Of a DNA stretch of 64,000 bases, positions 1 through 7,167 are shown in pieces. Under the pieces are notes generated by a model. It had not been told where the DNA came from. It saw only the letters and a program-made list of their open reading frames with translations, and made no database searches. Every line of letters begins with the position of its first letter. Within the stretch, counting starts at the first letter, position 1. The stretch is from DAOUJI01 sp965219565 (GTDB taxonomy: Bacteria > Chloroflexota > Dehalococcoidia > Lucifugimonadales > JAGWBF01): positions 868,001-932,000 of the forward strand of contig OZ244780.1 in NCBI GenBank assembly GCA_965219565.1. The letters are read 5' to 3'. The position numbers and the translations under genes are program-made.

Positions 1-667
1 GATAGCTGACGTTGTACTCATCCTGGAGGTCTTTCAGCAGGTTCATGATCTGGGCGCGTATGGACACGTCCAGGGCTGAAACAGGCTCGTCTAGGACTAT
101 GATTTGGGGATTGACCGACAACGCGCGGGCTATGGCGAGGCGCTGCCTCTGACCGCCGCTGAATTCATGGGGATACAGGTTGGCGTGGTACGGGTTTAAC
201 CCCACGTCGATGAGGAGCTTTTCCACTATGTCCTGCGCCTCGCCACGCGACAGCCGCGAGTTGATTGCCACAGGTTCGGCGATGACGTCTCTAACGCGCA
301 TCCTGGGATTCAGCGAGCTCCAAGGGTCCTGGAACACGGCTTGGACGGATCTGCGGTACTCTTTGCGCTGAGAGGAGTTGGCCCGGTGGATGTCCTGTCC
401 TTGGAAGAGCACTGAGCCTTCTGTGGGGCGCTCCAGCATCAGCAGCATCTTGGCAGTGGTGGTCTTGCCACAGCCTGACTCTCCAACCAGCCCGAGGGTT
501 TTACCTTGGTTAAGCTCGAAGGACACGCCGTCTACGGCCTTAATCGATCCCGTCGTCTTGGAGAAGAGCAGTCCCTTGGTGACTGGGAAATGTTTCTTCA
601 GGTTTTGGGCCTCAAGTAGGACTCTGGCGTGGCCGTTATCGGGTACGGGCGCCTGCTCGGAGGTCAC
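1..667 (-). CDS. Oligopeptide/dipeptide ABC transporter ATP-binding protein (DppF/OppF type), 3' end outside window
   Basis: This is the second ATPase of a peptide-type ABC importer and should power uptake together with the preceding ATPase at the cytoplasmic face. The reading frame starts at a GTG that overlaps the TGA of the upstream ATPase (GTGA), which suggests translational coupling. Visible motifs are Walker A GESGCGKTT near residues 62-70, a Q-loop FQDPWSSLNPR, signature FSGGQRQR and Walker B IIVLDEPVSALD. The frame continues beyond position 1, so the H-loop and the C-terminal oligopeptide-type tail are not seen. The family assignment is firm. The substrate (peptide, sugar, opine or nickel) cannot be told from the ATPase. 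Confidence 0.93.
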   Translation of the reverse strand, partial: MTSEQAPVPDNGHARVLLEAQNLKKHFPVTKGLLFSKTTGSIKAVDGVSFELNQGKTLGLVGESGCGKTTTAKMLLMLERPTEGSVLFQGQDIHRANSSQRKEYRRSVQAVFQDPWSSLNPRMRVRDVIAEPVAINSRLSRGEAQDIVEKLLIDVGLNPYHANLYPHEFSGGQRQRLAIARALSVNPQIIVLDEPVSALDVSIRAQIMNLLKDLQDEYNVSY

Positions 668-1647
668 TCCAGCCTCCAGCAGCTGGCGGAGTGTCCGTCT
701 TCCACCTGCGTCTCTGGAGGGTACTCCTCGCTGCAACGTTCCATGACGTATGGGCAGCGGGGTGCGAAGGGACAGCCTGTAAGCTGCTCGTGGAGGGCGG
801 GCGGCTGGCCCTCTATGGACGTGAGCCGGTCCACGTCGGCCTCCATTTTTGGCACGGAGTTCAAGAGGGCCTCGGTGTATGGATGGGAGGGGCGGTTGAA
901 GATGCTCCGCACATCCCCCATTTCCACAATCTTGCCCGCGTACATCACCGCCACACGGTCGCACATCTTGGCCACTATTCCGAAGTCGTGGGTGATGAAG
1001 ATTATTGCCAGGTCCGATTCCCGCTGGATGTCCTTCAGCAGCTTGAGGTACTGGGCTTGTATGGTGGCGTCGAGAGAGGTGGTCGGCTCGTCGGCGATGA
1101 GCACAAGGGGCTGGCAGGATATGCCAATGGCTCCGACGACTCGCTGTCTCATGCCGCCGCTCATCTGGTGGGGATAGTCCCTCACGCGCACCTCAGCGGC
1201 CGGTATCCTGACTTTCCGCAGGACATCCACCGCCATTTCGAACACGCTTCTTCTGGGGATGTTCTGATGAATGCTGATGGTCTCCCTGACTTGGTTTCCT
1301 ATGGTGAAAACAGGGTTCAGGGAGGTCATGGGGTCCTGAAGGATGATGCCTATTTTGCTGCCCCGGACCCTGCTCATCTCCCGCTCCGACAGTTTGAGCA
1401 CGTCCTGACCGTCCAGAATTACCTTGCCGCCCACTATGCGCCCCGGAGGCGACGGCACAAGACGCATCAGCGAGTTCATCGTGACCGATTTACCGGAGCC
1501 CGACTCCCCCACCACTCCCAAAGTCTCACCGGCCCGGATGCTAAAGCTGACGCCGTCCACCGCTTTGACCGTGCCCCAGCGGGTCTGGAAATAGGTGCGA
1601 AGGTCTTGGACCTCCAGCACTACGTCGTCATTGGCTTTGGTGTTCAC
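664..1647 (-). CDS. Oligopeptide/dipeptide ABC transporter ATP-binding protein (DppD/OppD type)
   Basis: This is the first ATPase of the importer, 327 aa, the normal length for the family. Walker A GESGSGKS is at residues 47-54, Q-loop Gln at 104, signature MSGGMRQR at about 162-169, Walker B LVLIADEP at 181-188 and H-loop His at 220. The C-terminal oligo_HPY extension carries the conserved cysteines C292, C298, C305 and C323, typical of OppD/DppD. It follows the DppC-type permease by 55 nt and overlaps the next ATPase by 4 nt, so all four transport genes look co-transcribed. The substrate is not determined by this subunit. Confidence 0.95.
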   Translation of the reverse strand: MNTKANDDVVLEVQDLRTYFQTRWGTVKAVDGVSFSIRAGETLGVVGESGSGKSVTMNSLMRLVPSPPGRIVGGKVILDGQDVLKLSEREMSRVRGSKIGIILQDPMTSLNPVFTIGNQVRETISIHQNIPRRSVFEMAVDVLRKVRIPAAEVRVRDYPHQMSGGMRQRVVGAIGISCQPLVLIADEPTTSLDATIQAQYLKLLKDIQRESDLAIIFITHDFGIVAKMCDRVAVMYAGKIVEMGDVRSIFNRPSHPYTEALLNSVPKMEADVDRLTSIEGQPPALHEQLTGCPFAPRCPYVMERCSEEYPPETQVEDGHSASCWRLE

Positions 1648-1702
1648 AATATATGCTCTGTGGTTTTCCGTTCGTTGTCCTCAAAAAGCACTATAGTGCC
1701 TG

Positions 1703-2737
1703 TTACTCACGCTGTCTAAGTCTTGGGTCCAACGTGTCCCGCAGCCAATCACCAAAGAGATTGAGGGACATGACTGTAGCCAGGATGGCCAGTCCTGGGA
1801 TGGTGGATACCCACCAGTGTTCCGCCAGCAAGTCTCTGCCGCCAGCCACCATGGACCCCCATGCGGGTGTGGGCGACGGCACCCCGGCGCCCAGGTAGCT
1901 AAGGCTGGACTCCAAAAGTATGACTATTCCCACCTGAAGCGTGGCCACTACTATCAGTGTATTGGTTACGCCTGGGAAAAGGTGTTTGAAGAGAATCCTT
2001 GGAGTGGACGCCCCGGCCACCCGCGCCAGGGCCACGTAGTCCAGGGTCTTAAGCTGCAGCACCTCCCCCCGTATCTGGCGGGCGAAGCGCGGCCATATCC
2101 ATATAGCCAGCACTATCAGAAGAATATTGAAAGTGTGTCCCAGGGCGACCACCATCACCAGGGCCACCAGGATAATAGGTATGGCCAGCTCGATGTCCAC
2201 CAGTCGCATTATCAGTTCGTCCACCCAGCCTCCGTACCAGCCCGCCAGGAGACCTAGCGTGACCCCTAACGTGCCCCCGGTGGCCAGGGCCACTCCCGCC
2301 ACTATCAACGAAATCCGGGCGCCGTAGATCATGCGGGTCAGTATGTCCCTGCCCAGATGGTCCGTCCCCAGCAGGTATTTAGTCGTTCCGCCCTCTCGGG
2401 TCACTTCTTCGATTTGGTCTCCGACTTTGACGTCCCGGTCGTACCTTTGGGCCCTGAAGAGCGATATCTGTACGTGTTCCAACTCCGGGTTTAATGTTTC
2501 GACAACGGTCTTGAACCTGCTTTCATCCCCCACCCAGGCAGGCGGCTGCAACCTTTCTTTGATGCTGGTCCTCTCCGGGTGATGCGGTGAAATCCAGGGA
2601 GCCAATATTCCGGCGGCCACCACTATGGCAAGCATCGACGCTGGGACGAAGGGCAGCCGCCTCGATGCTCGCCACAGAGTGAGCATGCGGGCCCTCAGCG
2701 GCTGACGTGCAGCGATGGCTATGGAGGCGTCGGCCAT
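1703..2737 (-). CDS. Peptide-type ABC transporter permease, DppC/OppC family
   Basis: This is an inner-membrane permease of 344 aa. It has an N-terminal transmembrane segment (about residues 33-50), a long extracytoplasmic region with charged sequence (about residues 51-130), then the BPD_transp_1 core opening with the family hallmark LGTDHLGRDILTRMIYGARI. The loop before the core is longer than in E. coli DppC. It pairs with the DppB-type permease 20 nt upstream to form the membrane channel. The family call is firm; the cargo is unknown. Confidence 0.95.
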   Translation of the reverse strand: MADASIAIAARQPLRARMLTLWRASRRLPFVPASMLAIVVAAGILAPWISPHHPERTSIKERLQPPAWVGDESRFKTVVETLNPELEHVQISLFRAQRYDRDVKVGDQIEEVTREGGTTKYLLGTDHLGRDILTRMIYGARISLIVAGVALATGGTLGVTLGLLAGWYGGWVDELIMRLVDIELAIPIILVALVMVVALGHTFNILLIVLAIWIWPRFARQIRGEVLQLKTLDYVALARVAGASTPRILFKHLFPGVTNTLIVVATLQVGIVILLESSLSYLGAGVPSPTPAWGSMVAGGRDLLAEHWWVSTIPGLAILATVMSLNLFGDWLRDTLDPRLRQRE

Positions 2738-2757
2738 CCGGCGGTCCCTCCTAATCT

Positions 2758-3681
2758 CTACCCGAACCGGATTCGAGGATCAACATAGGCATACAGTATG
2801 TCCACCAGGAAGGAGGCGATCACATACATCAGCGTGAAGATTATGACGATCCCCTGTAGCAGCCCGAAGTCCAGCCCGTTCATGGCGCGTACAGCCAGCT
2901 GCCCCAGTCCGGGCCACGCGAAAACGGTCTCTGCTATAAGAGAGCCTGTCACCAGGCTGCCCATAGTGACCCCGGCGAAGGTGAGGGGCGGTATGAGGGA
3001 ATTTCGCAGAGCGTGTTTCCATATAATCACTCGGTTGGAAACACCTTTGGCCCGTGCCAGCTTGATGTATTCCGAGTCCAGCACGTCCAGCATGGCCGAG
3101 CGCACCAGGCGCATATTGGCCGCCACGAACAGCCAGCCTAGAGTAATGGTGGGAAGTATGATGCTTGTTGGCTCCTGGCGCCCGTATGGAGGGAGCCAGC
3201 CCAACTGCACAGCGAAGAAGAAGATGCCCATGATGCCCAACCAGAATGGTGGGGCCGCCTGCCCGATCAGGGCGATTATTTTACCAATCTGGTCGACAAC
3301 GCTTCCCCGCCATACCGCCGAGATGATCCCCATGGGGATTCCGATCACAAGAGCAAACGCGAAGGAGGAGGCCCCCAGCATCAACGTTGCAGGCAGCCGC
3401 TCCAGAATCACTTCACTGACGGGCCGCCGCTCACGTATGGACTCTCCCAGGTTTCCCGTCGCCAGGTTCTTGAGAAATATCCCGTACTGGTGTACCGGGT
3501 GCTTGTCCAACCCCAGAAGGCTTCGCATGGCGTCGACATCCTCCTGGGTGACGTCTTCGGGGTTTCCAAGGTAGAGGTAAGTCGGGTCGCCGACGGCCCT
3601 GCTCATGACGAAGATAATTAACGACACCGCAAGCAGGGTGAGGATCGAGACTATGAACCGGCGTACCAAGAACCTCTGCAT
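2758..3681 (-). CDS. Peptide-type ABC transporter permease, DppB/OppB family
   Basis: This is an inner-membrane permease of 307 aa. It starts with the classical DppB N-terminus (short basic segment, one transmembrane helix, then VGDPTYLYLGNPEDVTQEDV) and contains the conserved EYIKLARAKG cytoplasmic loop that docks the ATPases, followed by GSLIAETVFAWPGLG. It is separated from the solute-binding protein gene upstream by 214 nt holding a strong hairpin, and is followed after 20 nt by the second permease. Together with the two ATPases and the lipoprotein it makes a complete importer. Confidence 0.95.
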   Translation of the reverse strand: MQRFLVRRFIVSILTLLAVSLIIFVMSRAVGDPTYLYLGNPEDVTQEDVDAMRSLLGLDKHPVHQYGIFLKNLATGNLGESIRERRPVSEVILERLPATLMLGASSFAFALVIGIPMGIISAVWRGSVVDQIGKIIALIGQAAPPFWLGIMGIFFFAVQLGWLPPYGRQEPTSIILPTITLGWLFVAANMRLVRSAMLDVLDSEYIKLARAKGVSNRVIIWKHALRNSLIPPLTFAGVTMGSLVTGSLIAETVFAWPGLGQLAVRAMNGLDFGLLQGIVIIFTLMYVIASFLVDILYAYVDPRIRFG

Positions 3682-3789
3682 GTTATAGCTTCACATTCAG
3701 TAGACTCCCATGTCGAATGACATGGAAATGGTATGTACGCTTGTGGTTCACCTAACCCTTATGCTTTGACACCTTGTTTGATGGACACA

Positions 3790-3824
3790 GGCCCTAGACC
3801 TCCGATGGAAGGACGTCTAGGGCC
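3790..3824. terminator. Strong hairpin between solute-binding protein gene and permease genes
   Basis: Perfect 10-bp arms GGCCCTAGAC and GTCTAGGGCC enclose a 15-nt loop. The minus-strand side lacks a clean U-run, so in the direction of the operon it may act as a 3' stabiliser or partial terminator behind the binding-protein mRNA. The plus-strand side is followed by CCTATTCTTTCTT. Such hairpins are common where a binding protein must be made in excess over its permease. Confidence 0.55.
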
Positions 3825-3895
3825 CCTATTCTTTCTTAGCCGCCAAGTTTAACCGCAGGCCGGAGGATTCTCCATCTTCCGTTTATCAGACTGGG

Positions 3896-5737
3896 TTACT
3901 GACGCTGAGGTATCCATTCGAGGCCGCTGATGTTCCGGGCGTCCCCCCGGCTCAGGTGGTCCAGCCAACTGTCGATTCGCGGGCCGATGGGCCACACCAT
4001 GTTCACGGCGTAAATGTCGAAGGCCAGCGAATTGTCGAAAATGAATTGCTCGATTTTTAGCGAGGTCTCAAGGCGCTTGGTGTACTCGAAGGTCCTCAGG
4101 GTTTCTGAGGCCAACTCTTCAACGTATGGGTGGTTCATGCCTCTGCTCCAGGTATGGCCCGGCGCATAGGCGCCGTATCCTATTGTGGGGTCGGGGATGA
4201 GTGACCCGCCGCGGCAGTGCACCCTCTTGGAGGAGCGTCCAAACTCGTGTTCGACCAATTGGGAGAAGGGGATGTGGACGAAATTCACGTTGAGGCCGAT
4301 GTCCCTCCACATCTGGGATACTGCTTCACAGGCCGCCTCCTCACCGACTACGCCTCGGACCGAGGTGACCATGTCGAACTGGCGTCCGTCGTAGTTGGCC
4401 TCTTCCAACAACTCCCGGGCTCGGTCGGGATCGTAGTCCACTTTCATGCTCTCCGGCAGCAGGCTCAAAGAGCCTGCCCAACCGCCGACCCATGAGGGAA
4501 TGCCCTCGCCGCCCAATATGCTGCCTACAATGCCTTCTCTATCGATGGCCATAGTCATGGCAAGGCGAATTTTGGCGACCCGTTTCCACTCGTCCGATTC
4601 GGGGTCCGGGTCGGATGAGACGTAAGGCAAGGTCTCCGGGTCGTAACCGGGCCACTGGTCCGGCGTGCCCAGCTTGTCGTAGTGGCTCCCGTACAGACTG
4701 ATGTACTCATAGGTGGCGCCTTCCTGACGCATCAGCTTGGCGCCCTCGACCTTCTCGATGGCCGGGATGGAGTCCAGGGTCATGTAGAAAGTGTCAAGAA
4801 GGCCCGTCTGGAACCCGGCGACACGCGCTGACTCTTCAGGTATTTCCTGCCATACCGTCTCCGCGAAGAAAGGAGTCTTGCGCCAGTGGTCTTGAACGGC
4901 CTCAAACCTGAAGATGCCCGCCTCCTCTGAGATGAAGTCGTTGGGACCCGTTCCGGCGCCGTTGGTGTTGACCGCGTCTTCACCGTCAGTATCGGCCTGG
5001 TTTTTGCTCATGACCCAGAAACCCGCGCCGCTGGGAACTCCTATGCGGCGCAGGGTGTCAACCTTAGGGACGCCGGTGTTGTGCTGGATGGTGTAGTCGT
5101 CTATGGCCGTCATAGGCCCAGCTTCATTCAGGAAATAGGCGGCTAACGTCTTGCCGATGCCGTGAAGTGAGTCTTCCCTGCCGGCTTGCTCCAGCGAGTA
5201 GATGACGTCCTGGGCGGTAAACTCTCCGTATCCGTCGTGGAACTGGACTCCTTTCTGGAGCTTGTAGGTCCAAGTCTGGTTGTCGGAGGCGACCTCCCAT
5301 TCAGCGGCCAGCATTGGAGTGTATTGGCCGTCTGCGTCGATTTCTATGAGTCCCTCACCGAATCCTGAAGTGAGGATAGAGGTTAGAGGATAGCCCGCAA
5401 GTGCAGGATGCGCCCTGAATGGTCCCAGCTCTTTGAAGCCGATGCTAAGAGTACCCTCGGGGCCGCCTTCCGGCATCGCCACCGGCGTGGCGGTGGGTCG
5501 CGGCGCCGCAGTGGGTGTGGGCGCCCGAGTCGCCGGAGCGTCAGTGGCTTGAGGCGCGGGAACGCTTGTGGCTTCCATCATCGCCGTGGGCGCCGGTGTG
5601 TCGGTGGGTTGAGGAGCCTGTGTATTGGTGGGCACAGGCGTTGGATCATCCCCTCCGCAGGCCGCTCCTACGACGAGTCCGACGGCAAGCAGAAGAGCAA
5701 TGATAAAGACGGGGGTTGAAAAGGCAGATCGTATCAT
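3896..5737 (-). CDS. Peptide/nickel-type ABC transporter substrate-binding lipoprotein (SBP_bac_5)
   Basis: This is an extracytoplasmic binding protein of 613 aa that should be anchored by a lipid on Cys27 (hydrophobic signal, lipobox VGAAC). Residues about 30-90 form a Pro/Thr/Ala-rich linker of repeated PT/PTP units, usual in Chloroflexota lipoproteins. The rest matches SBP family 5, with the EGLIEIDADGQYTPMLAAEW and QKGVQFHDGYGEFTAQDVIYSL type segments and a C-terminal lobe with DPDRARELLEEANYDG. An AAGGAGG ribosome-binding site precedes the ATG. It is the first gene of the five-gene importer. The ligand could be a peptide or another organic solute. Confidence 0.93.
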   Translation of the reverse strand: MIRSAFSTPVFIIALLLAVGLVVGAACGGDDPTPVPTNTQAPQPTDTPAPTAMMEATSVPAPQATDAPATRAPTPTAAPRPTATPVAMPEGGPEGTLSIGFKELGPFRAHPALAGYPLTSILTSGFGEGLIEIDADGQYTPMLAAEWEVASDNQTWTYKLQKGVQFHDGYGEFTAQDVIYSLEQAGREDSLHGIGKTLAAYFLNEAGPMTAIDDYTIQHNTGVPKVDTLRRIGVPSGAGFWVMSKNQADTDGEDAVNTNGAGTGPNDFISEEAGIFRFEAVQDHWRKTPFFAETVWQEIPEESARVAGFQTGLLDTFYMTLDSIPAIEKVEGAKLMRQEGATYEYISLYGSHYDKLGTPDQWPGYDPETLPYVSSDPDPESDEWKRVAKIRLAMTMAIDREGIVGSILGGEGIPSWVGGWAGSLSLLPESMKVDYDPDRARELLEEANYDGRQFDMVTSVRGVVGEEAACEAVSQMWRDIGLNVNFVHIPFSQLVEHEFGRSSKRVHCRGGSLIPDPTIGYGAYAPGHTWSRGMNHPYVEELASETLRTFEYTKRLETSLKIEQFIFDNSLAFDIYAVNMVWPIGPRIDSWLDHLSRGDARNISGLEWIPQRQ

Positions 5738-6081
5738 GGTGAATCCTCCTTCATGGCGCCATTGGTGTCCACTTGGGGAAGCAAATCACCAAATCTCAAA
5801 GAGTCCAGGAATATTAGGGAAGTTCTGGTGAAGCAGATATGCCAACGGTCCCAGAGCCTATCTAGAACATGACCTCAGCATAATCATAATAATTGGCGTA
5901 AGGACGCTAACATACGACTAGAAGAGTTGTCAAACGACTGTATTGGTCCCGAGAGTCCCGTAATAATTGCGTCGTTTCGTTTCAAGGGTGAAAAGATGTC
6001 GCGGTTGTGGGACCTGATGGAGCGCGTTGGACAGAGTTGCCTCTACCCGCCTCGCGGTGAGTCCGATACGGGGCCGGGGTC
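5738..6081. other. Gene-free stretch upstream of the peptide importer
   Basis: No convincing gene is visible here. An A/T-rich patch around 5881-5893 could hold the minus-strand promoter of the importer (TATGAT on the minus strand at 5883-5888), but the matching -35 is poor. A TTGACA on the minus strand at 5928-5933 has only a 13-nt spacing to the nearest TATGTT, so it is not called. Confidence 0.4.
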
Positions 6082-6858
6082 CTACTGCGCGCCGCCGACT
6101 ATTATCTTCCGGCTGCCCTTGGGCTGGACCGGACGGTTGTTGGAGCCGCCGCTCAATGCCAACAGGTTGTCAACCTGTTCCTTCCCAATGGATTTCGGCT
6201 CGCGCATCACGTACCAGTCAACCGGCTCAGAGCAGGGAGGAGTAGTCAACGAGCCGTCGTACTTGTAATAGGCCAGTTCGCCCGGCGTGTAGACACCGGA
6301 GTTGAGGTCGTTTGTGGGGGCAACGGCATCGCCGACGTCCGGCGCGGCGTCGAGAATAGCCTGCACTACGGGGCTGGGCGGGCCCAGTCTGAACAACAGT
6401 CCCACTACGGCCAAGGCGCCTCCGGCGTCCTGGTGTACTAGGTGCAGCTCCGCCGCAAAGCTCACTCCGTCTACCAGGTGTTCCGAGGGCGAATGGAGGT
6501 GCGCCGACTTTAACTCAAAGGTCCGCTGGCCTACGTTGAACGAGGCGCCGGGCGCGTAGTCGACGTACACGAACTTGCCTTTGTTGCGCACTGCTTTTGC
6601 GTCGCCGACGTATGAAAATGAAATAGGCTCGGCGGCGCCCTTTTCGTATCCGGCAATGTCGATGGGTGATTGGCGCTTGCCGTCGGCGCAAGGCGTGTAC
6701 TCTTCAGACAGTGAAGCCCAATTTTCCGGCGCGCCCGGCCCTTGGTATCCCCACTCCACCGCGCCGGCGGTCGTTGGCGCAGGCTCACCGCCGCCGCAGG
6801 CTGCAATTAAGAACATTGTCGGCAGTAGCCAGGCCGATGTCACCCAGGCGATTTTCAT
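6082..6858 (-). CDS. Alpha-class carbonic anhydrase, lipoprotein
   Basis: Zinc enzyme interconverting CO2 and bicarbonate, predicted to sit outside the membrane. From the ATG at 6858 it is 258 aa. A longer frame reaches 6954, but its extra 32 residues precede the signal peptide and are unlikely to be translated. The signal ends in FLIAAC, a lipobox. The active-site set is visible: SAHLHSPSEH gives the HxH pair, AELHLVH gives the third His and the gatekeeping Glu, and GSLTTPPC carries the Thr-Thr. Two cysteines (in TPCADGKRQSPID and TTPPCSE) can form the usual disulfide. It is monocistronic between two convergent or divergent units. Confidence 0.93.
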   Translation of the reverse strand: MKIAWVTSAWLLPTMFLIAACGGGEPAPTTAGAVEWGYQGPGAPENWASLSEEYTPCADGKRQSPIDIAGYEKGAAEPISFSYVGDAKAVRNKGKFVYVDYAPGASFNVGQRTFELKSAHLHSPSEHLVDGVSFAAELHLVHQDAGGALAVVGLLFRLGPPSPVVQAILDAAPDVGDAVAPTNDLNSGVYTPGELAYYKYDGSLTTPPCSEPVDWYVMREPKSIGKEQVDNLLALSGGSNNRPVQPKGSRKIIVGGAQ

Positions 6859-7167
6859 CCTTAGCCTATTTTTCAAGTCCGCACAAAGGCATCCGATGCT
6901 TTTTGGGCGATTTAACCCTAACGCCCTAGCTTCCGCGTCGTCAATCCGGCCCAATTTCGTTGCCCCGGCGGAGGCCGGAGTCCATCGGGGCCTGATAAGC
7001 AGACGCGGGTGTCCTGGGTTCCGGCCTGCGCCGGAACGACGGAGGGAGAACCGTACGTCGGGTGGCAGACGAGGCAGAGCGGCGCTATAATCCAGCCAGA
7101 GCGGGATTCTCCGATAACAGGTTCCCGCTCAGGAGCCGTCTACTTATCCTACGGAGGTGGCGTTTTA
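6859..7167. other. Gene-free stretch with a small inverted-repeat element
   Basis: This lies between the carbonic anhydrase and the first Mo-hydroxylase. It holds the repeat at 6963-7039 (listed separately) and a TATAAT at 7086-7091 without a good -35. The Mo-hydroxylase ribosome-binding site GGAGGTGG is at 7153-7160. No gene is visible. Confidence 0.5.
6963..7039. repeat. Inverted-repeat element with GGCGGAGGCCGG-type ends
   Basis: The left end reads CCCCGGCGGAGGCCGGAGTCCA and the right end is the approximate inverted copy TGGGTTCCGGCCTGCGCCGG. A related end, TTCCGGCGGAGGCCGGAA, recurs at 43546-43563, and a degenerate one occurs near 52090. It looks like a dispersed intergenic palindrome (REP or MITE remnant). 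Confidence 0.55.

Noticed and set aside
691..1719. 342-codon plus-strand frame opposite the DppD-type ATPase
   Set aside because: Composition is that of an antisense shadow, and the minus-strand ATPase has every ABC motif.
6859..6954. N-terminal extension of the carbonic anhydrase from an ATG at 6954
   Set aside because: It would put 32 polar residues in front of a clear lipoprotein signal peptide; the ATG at 6858 starts the signal directly.
7086..7091. TATAAT as promoter of the first Mo-hydroxylase
   Set aside because: No acceptable -35 at 16-18 nt; left uncalled. The same applies to TATAAT at 35254-35259 and 62135-62140.
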